Assembly: GCA_014695345.1 (NCBI GenBank)
Contig: JACJOC010000030.1
Coordinates: 96,207-160,206 of the forward strand
DNA: 64,000 nt
Reading direction: 5' to 3'
Origin: Cyanobacteria bacterium FACHB-471
GTDB taxonomy: Bacteria > Cyanobacteriota > Cyanobacteriia > Elainellales > Elainellaceae
Below are positions 62,833 to 64,000 of this stretch, piece after piece (positions within the stretch are counted from its first letter, which is position 1; every line of letters begins with the position of its first letter). Under the pieces are notes generated by a model. That model was not told where the DNA came from. It searched no databases and worked only from the letters and a program-made list of their open reading frames with translations. A program made the position numbers and the translations under genes.

Positions 62833-63150
62833 TTACTCTTCTACAAAGACTGTCGAGTTGCCTTCTTCGTCCATGTAAACGGCGTTGCCTTCTTCATCTA
62901 CATAGACAGCGTTACCTTCGCTGTCAATTACGGTGGTGCTACCGTCTACGTCTTCGTGAACCACATTCCCCTCGCCATCTACAGCAGTGGTACTACCCTC
63001 TGCATCAACATGAGCTGCATTACCGTCACTATCTACAGCTGTTACGCTTCCGTCTTCATGCTCATACACTTCTACATCTTGAGCCATTGTGGGTAGGCTT
63101 AGAGTTAAACTATACAGAGCAATTCCGCCAATTAAAAGTAGCTTTTTCAT
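62833..63150 (-). CDS. Secreted acidic repeat protein
   Basis: The 105-residue product has a signal peptide (KLLLIGGIALYSLTLSLP, cleavage after MAQ). The mature 80 residues are very acidic, with about eight 8- to 10-residue repeats of the form VDxEGNxVxxD and DGSTTxVD. Every unit has Asp/Glu and Gly spaced as in calcium-binding loops, with beta-prone residues between. No family is recognised. It could be a calcium-binding or cell-surface protein. Asp and Gly dominate and Cys is absent. Confidence 0.7.
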   Translation of the reverse strand: MKKLLLIGGIALYSLTLSLPTMAQDVEVYEHEDGSVTAVDSDGNAAHVDAEGSTTAVDGEGNVVHEDVDGSTTVIDSEGNAVYVDEEGNAVYMDEEGNSTVFVEE

Positions 63151-63377
63151 GAAAATGTCCTCTAAACGTTCTTCAGTTCTACTTTTAATAGATTCAGTTT
63201 GCTATGCGAGGAATTACGGTTTTTCAGTATGAAGTAAATTTATATACCTAGAATCAAAAAATTGCTTTGTAAGAATCGGGGTAATTTTTGATTGTTTAGT
63301 GAATAAGGTATAGATGCGATCGCCATCTAAACCGCGTTAGGCTAAATCTAGAGATACAAACATCTGTTGATACTGAT

Positions 63378-63635
63378 ATGGATTTTCCCAGTCTTGATTC
63401 TGAAACGATTGATCGCATTATTGAGATGGCATGGGAAGACCGCACCCCATTTGAGGCAATCGAATACCAGTTTGGGCTATCAGAAAAAGAAGTGATTGCA
63501 CTGATGCGGCAAAAGATGAAAGCGTCAAGTTTCAGGATGTGGCGCAAGCGAGTGAGTGGTCGCAAAACCAAACATTTGAAGGAACGGGACTTTCTGGTGG
63601 GACGGTTGCGATCGCAAAACCAAAAGGGATCTTGA
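63378..63635 (+). CDS. DUF2805/TIGR03643 family protein
   Basis: The 85-residue basic protein has the family sequence IDRIIEMAWEDRTPFEAIEY, then SEKEVIALMRQKMKASSFRM and WRKRVSGRKTKH. The first part looks like a helix-turn-helix, so DNA binding is plausible. Function is unknown. It is complete and precedes the broken Uma2 gene by 12 bases on the opposite strand. Confidence 0.82.
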   Translation: MDFPSLDSETIDRIIEMAWEDRTPFEAIEYQFGLSEKEVIALMRQKMKASSFRMWRKRVSGRKTKHLKERDFLVGRLRSQNQKGS

Positions 63636-63647
63636 TATCGGAAATAG

Positions 63648-63878
63648 TTATCCCTCTAACAACTGCTGGACTGAAATTTCAACTTCTGGAAACGCCAACG
63701 GATTAATTGTTCCAGCCGTTAACACACGTTCCGACTGATAATCACCACTTGCCGGATCACGAAATACTTTTAACTGGTGATGTTTCAAGTCCATCACCCA
63801 ATATTCCGGAATTCCGCACATAGCATAGGTTTTGCGCTTGATCTCAGTATCTTTAGATAGGCTGGTATTGGAAAATTC
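63648..63878 (-). pseudogene. Uma2-family (DUF820) nuclease-like gene, 5' part cut off by an IS
   Basis: The leftward frame ends at TAA 63648-63650 and encodes the C-terminal 76 residues of a Uma2 protein: EFSNTSLSKDTEIKRKTYA, then CGIPEYWVMDLKHHQLKVF. The EFSNTSL...D...K...YA...GIPEYW order is diagnostic of the restriction-nuclease-like fold of this family. The match stops abruptly at GAATTTTCC, where IS1-like sequence begins, so the N-terminal two thirds are separated or lost. Uma2 genes are very numerous in cyanobacteria. Confidence 0.8.
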
Positions 63879-64000
63879 GGCGTTGCAGAATGGAGGTATG
63901 AATTAGGGGAAGTTTCAATGCAATGTCCTGAATGCGGTTCCACTCACATCCGTAAGAATGGAAAGAAGAGAGGCAAGCAAAATCACATCTGTGTCGCCTG
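63879..64000 (+). mobile_element. Left end of an IS1-family insertion sequence
   Basis: The Uma2 homology ends at 63878 and new sequence starts GGCGTTGCAGAATGGAGGTA. The first codons of an InsA-type protein follow 39 bases in. IS1 ends begin with GG, which fits. The right end and target duplication lie outside the window. Confidence 0.7.
63918..64000 (+). CDS. IS1-family InsA-like protein, N-terminal fragment
   Basis: The frame starts at ATG 63918 and runs off the right edge after 27 codons. MQCPECGSTHIRKNGKKRGK is the zinc-ribbon start of InsA-type proteins (CPxCGS, KNGK, then another Cys). GGGGAA lies upstream of the ATG. InsA is the DNA-binding part of IS1 transposases, usually joined to InsB by frameshifting. 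Confidence 0.8.
   Translation, partial: MQCPECGSTHIRKNGKKRGKQNHICVA

Overview
The window is a chromosomal segment of a cyanobacterium, probably a filamentous or large-genome lineage. Evidence for this: frequent HIP1 octamers (GCGATCGC); photosystem II genes psbY and psb27; a high-light-inducible protein; the cyanobacterial CbiG-CobJ fusion; and several cyanobacteria-typical unknown families (DUF3352, DUF2808, DUF1350, TIGR02652, DUF2805). No rRNA, tRNA or CRISPR array was found. Family names come from reading the proteins; no database search was run.

Layout. 1-4650: a truncated DUF3352 gene, then a more AT-rich cell-envelope trio (GT2 glycosyltransferase, multi-pass GT39-like protein, membrane-anchored pentapeptide protein). 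4673-8237: a DUF3616 gene and three small exported proteins resembling low-temperature-induced proteins. 8378-14837: housekeeping and small metabolism (cobJ, a two-gene arsenosugar module, DUF2808, psbY, gamma carbonic anhydrase, TIGR02652, VOC). 14993-20329: an immunity-like patch with two TIR proteins separated by a 21-nt repeat array, and a possible PD-(D/E)XK nuclease. 20390-22974: DUF1350 and an ABC-2 exporter. 22975-25620: an AT-rich, HIP1-free insert with a small unknown gene, an OLD-family ATPase-TOPRIM nuclease and a DUF4926 gene.

25714-46663 is mostly core genome: aroA, an FTR1 iron permease, hli genes, fghA-grxC-tadA-plsC, a subtilase, a histidine kinase, an Orn/Lys/Arg decarboxylase-fold enzyme, cbiT, an APH/ATPase fusion, rplY, purA, an adenosine deaminase-like gene and psb27.

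The most striking region is 47232-61887: eleven same-strand, closely packed genes. The order is fatty acyl-AMP ligase, acyl-CoA dehydrogenase, acyl carrier protein, MBOAT, SGNH-like partner, type II NADH dehydrogenase-like flavoprotein, HTTM-DCC fusion, GT2, flippase-like protein, GT39-like protein, and a second flippase-like paralogue. Together they suggest a pathway that activates and desaturates a fatty acid on a carrier protein, then acylates and glycosylates a polyprenyl-linked or lipid substrate for export. The right end holds pdxJ, an acidic repeat protein, a DUF2805 gene, and a Uma2-family gene cut by an IS1-like element that runs off the edge.

Several families of perfect palindromes and in-register (multiple-of-three) tandem repeats are scattered through intergenic DNA. 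Some have entered coding regions without breaking the frame.
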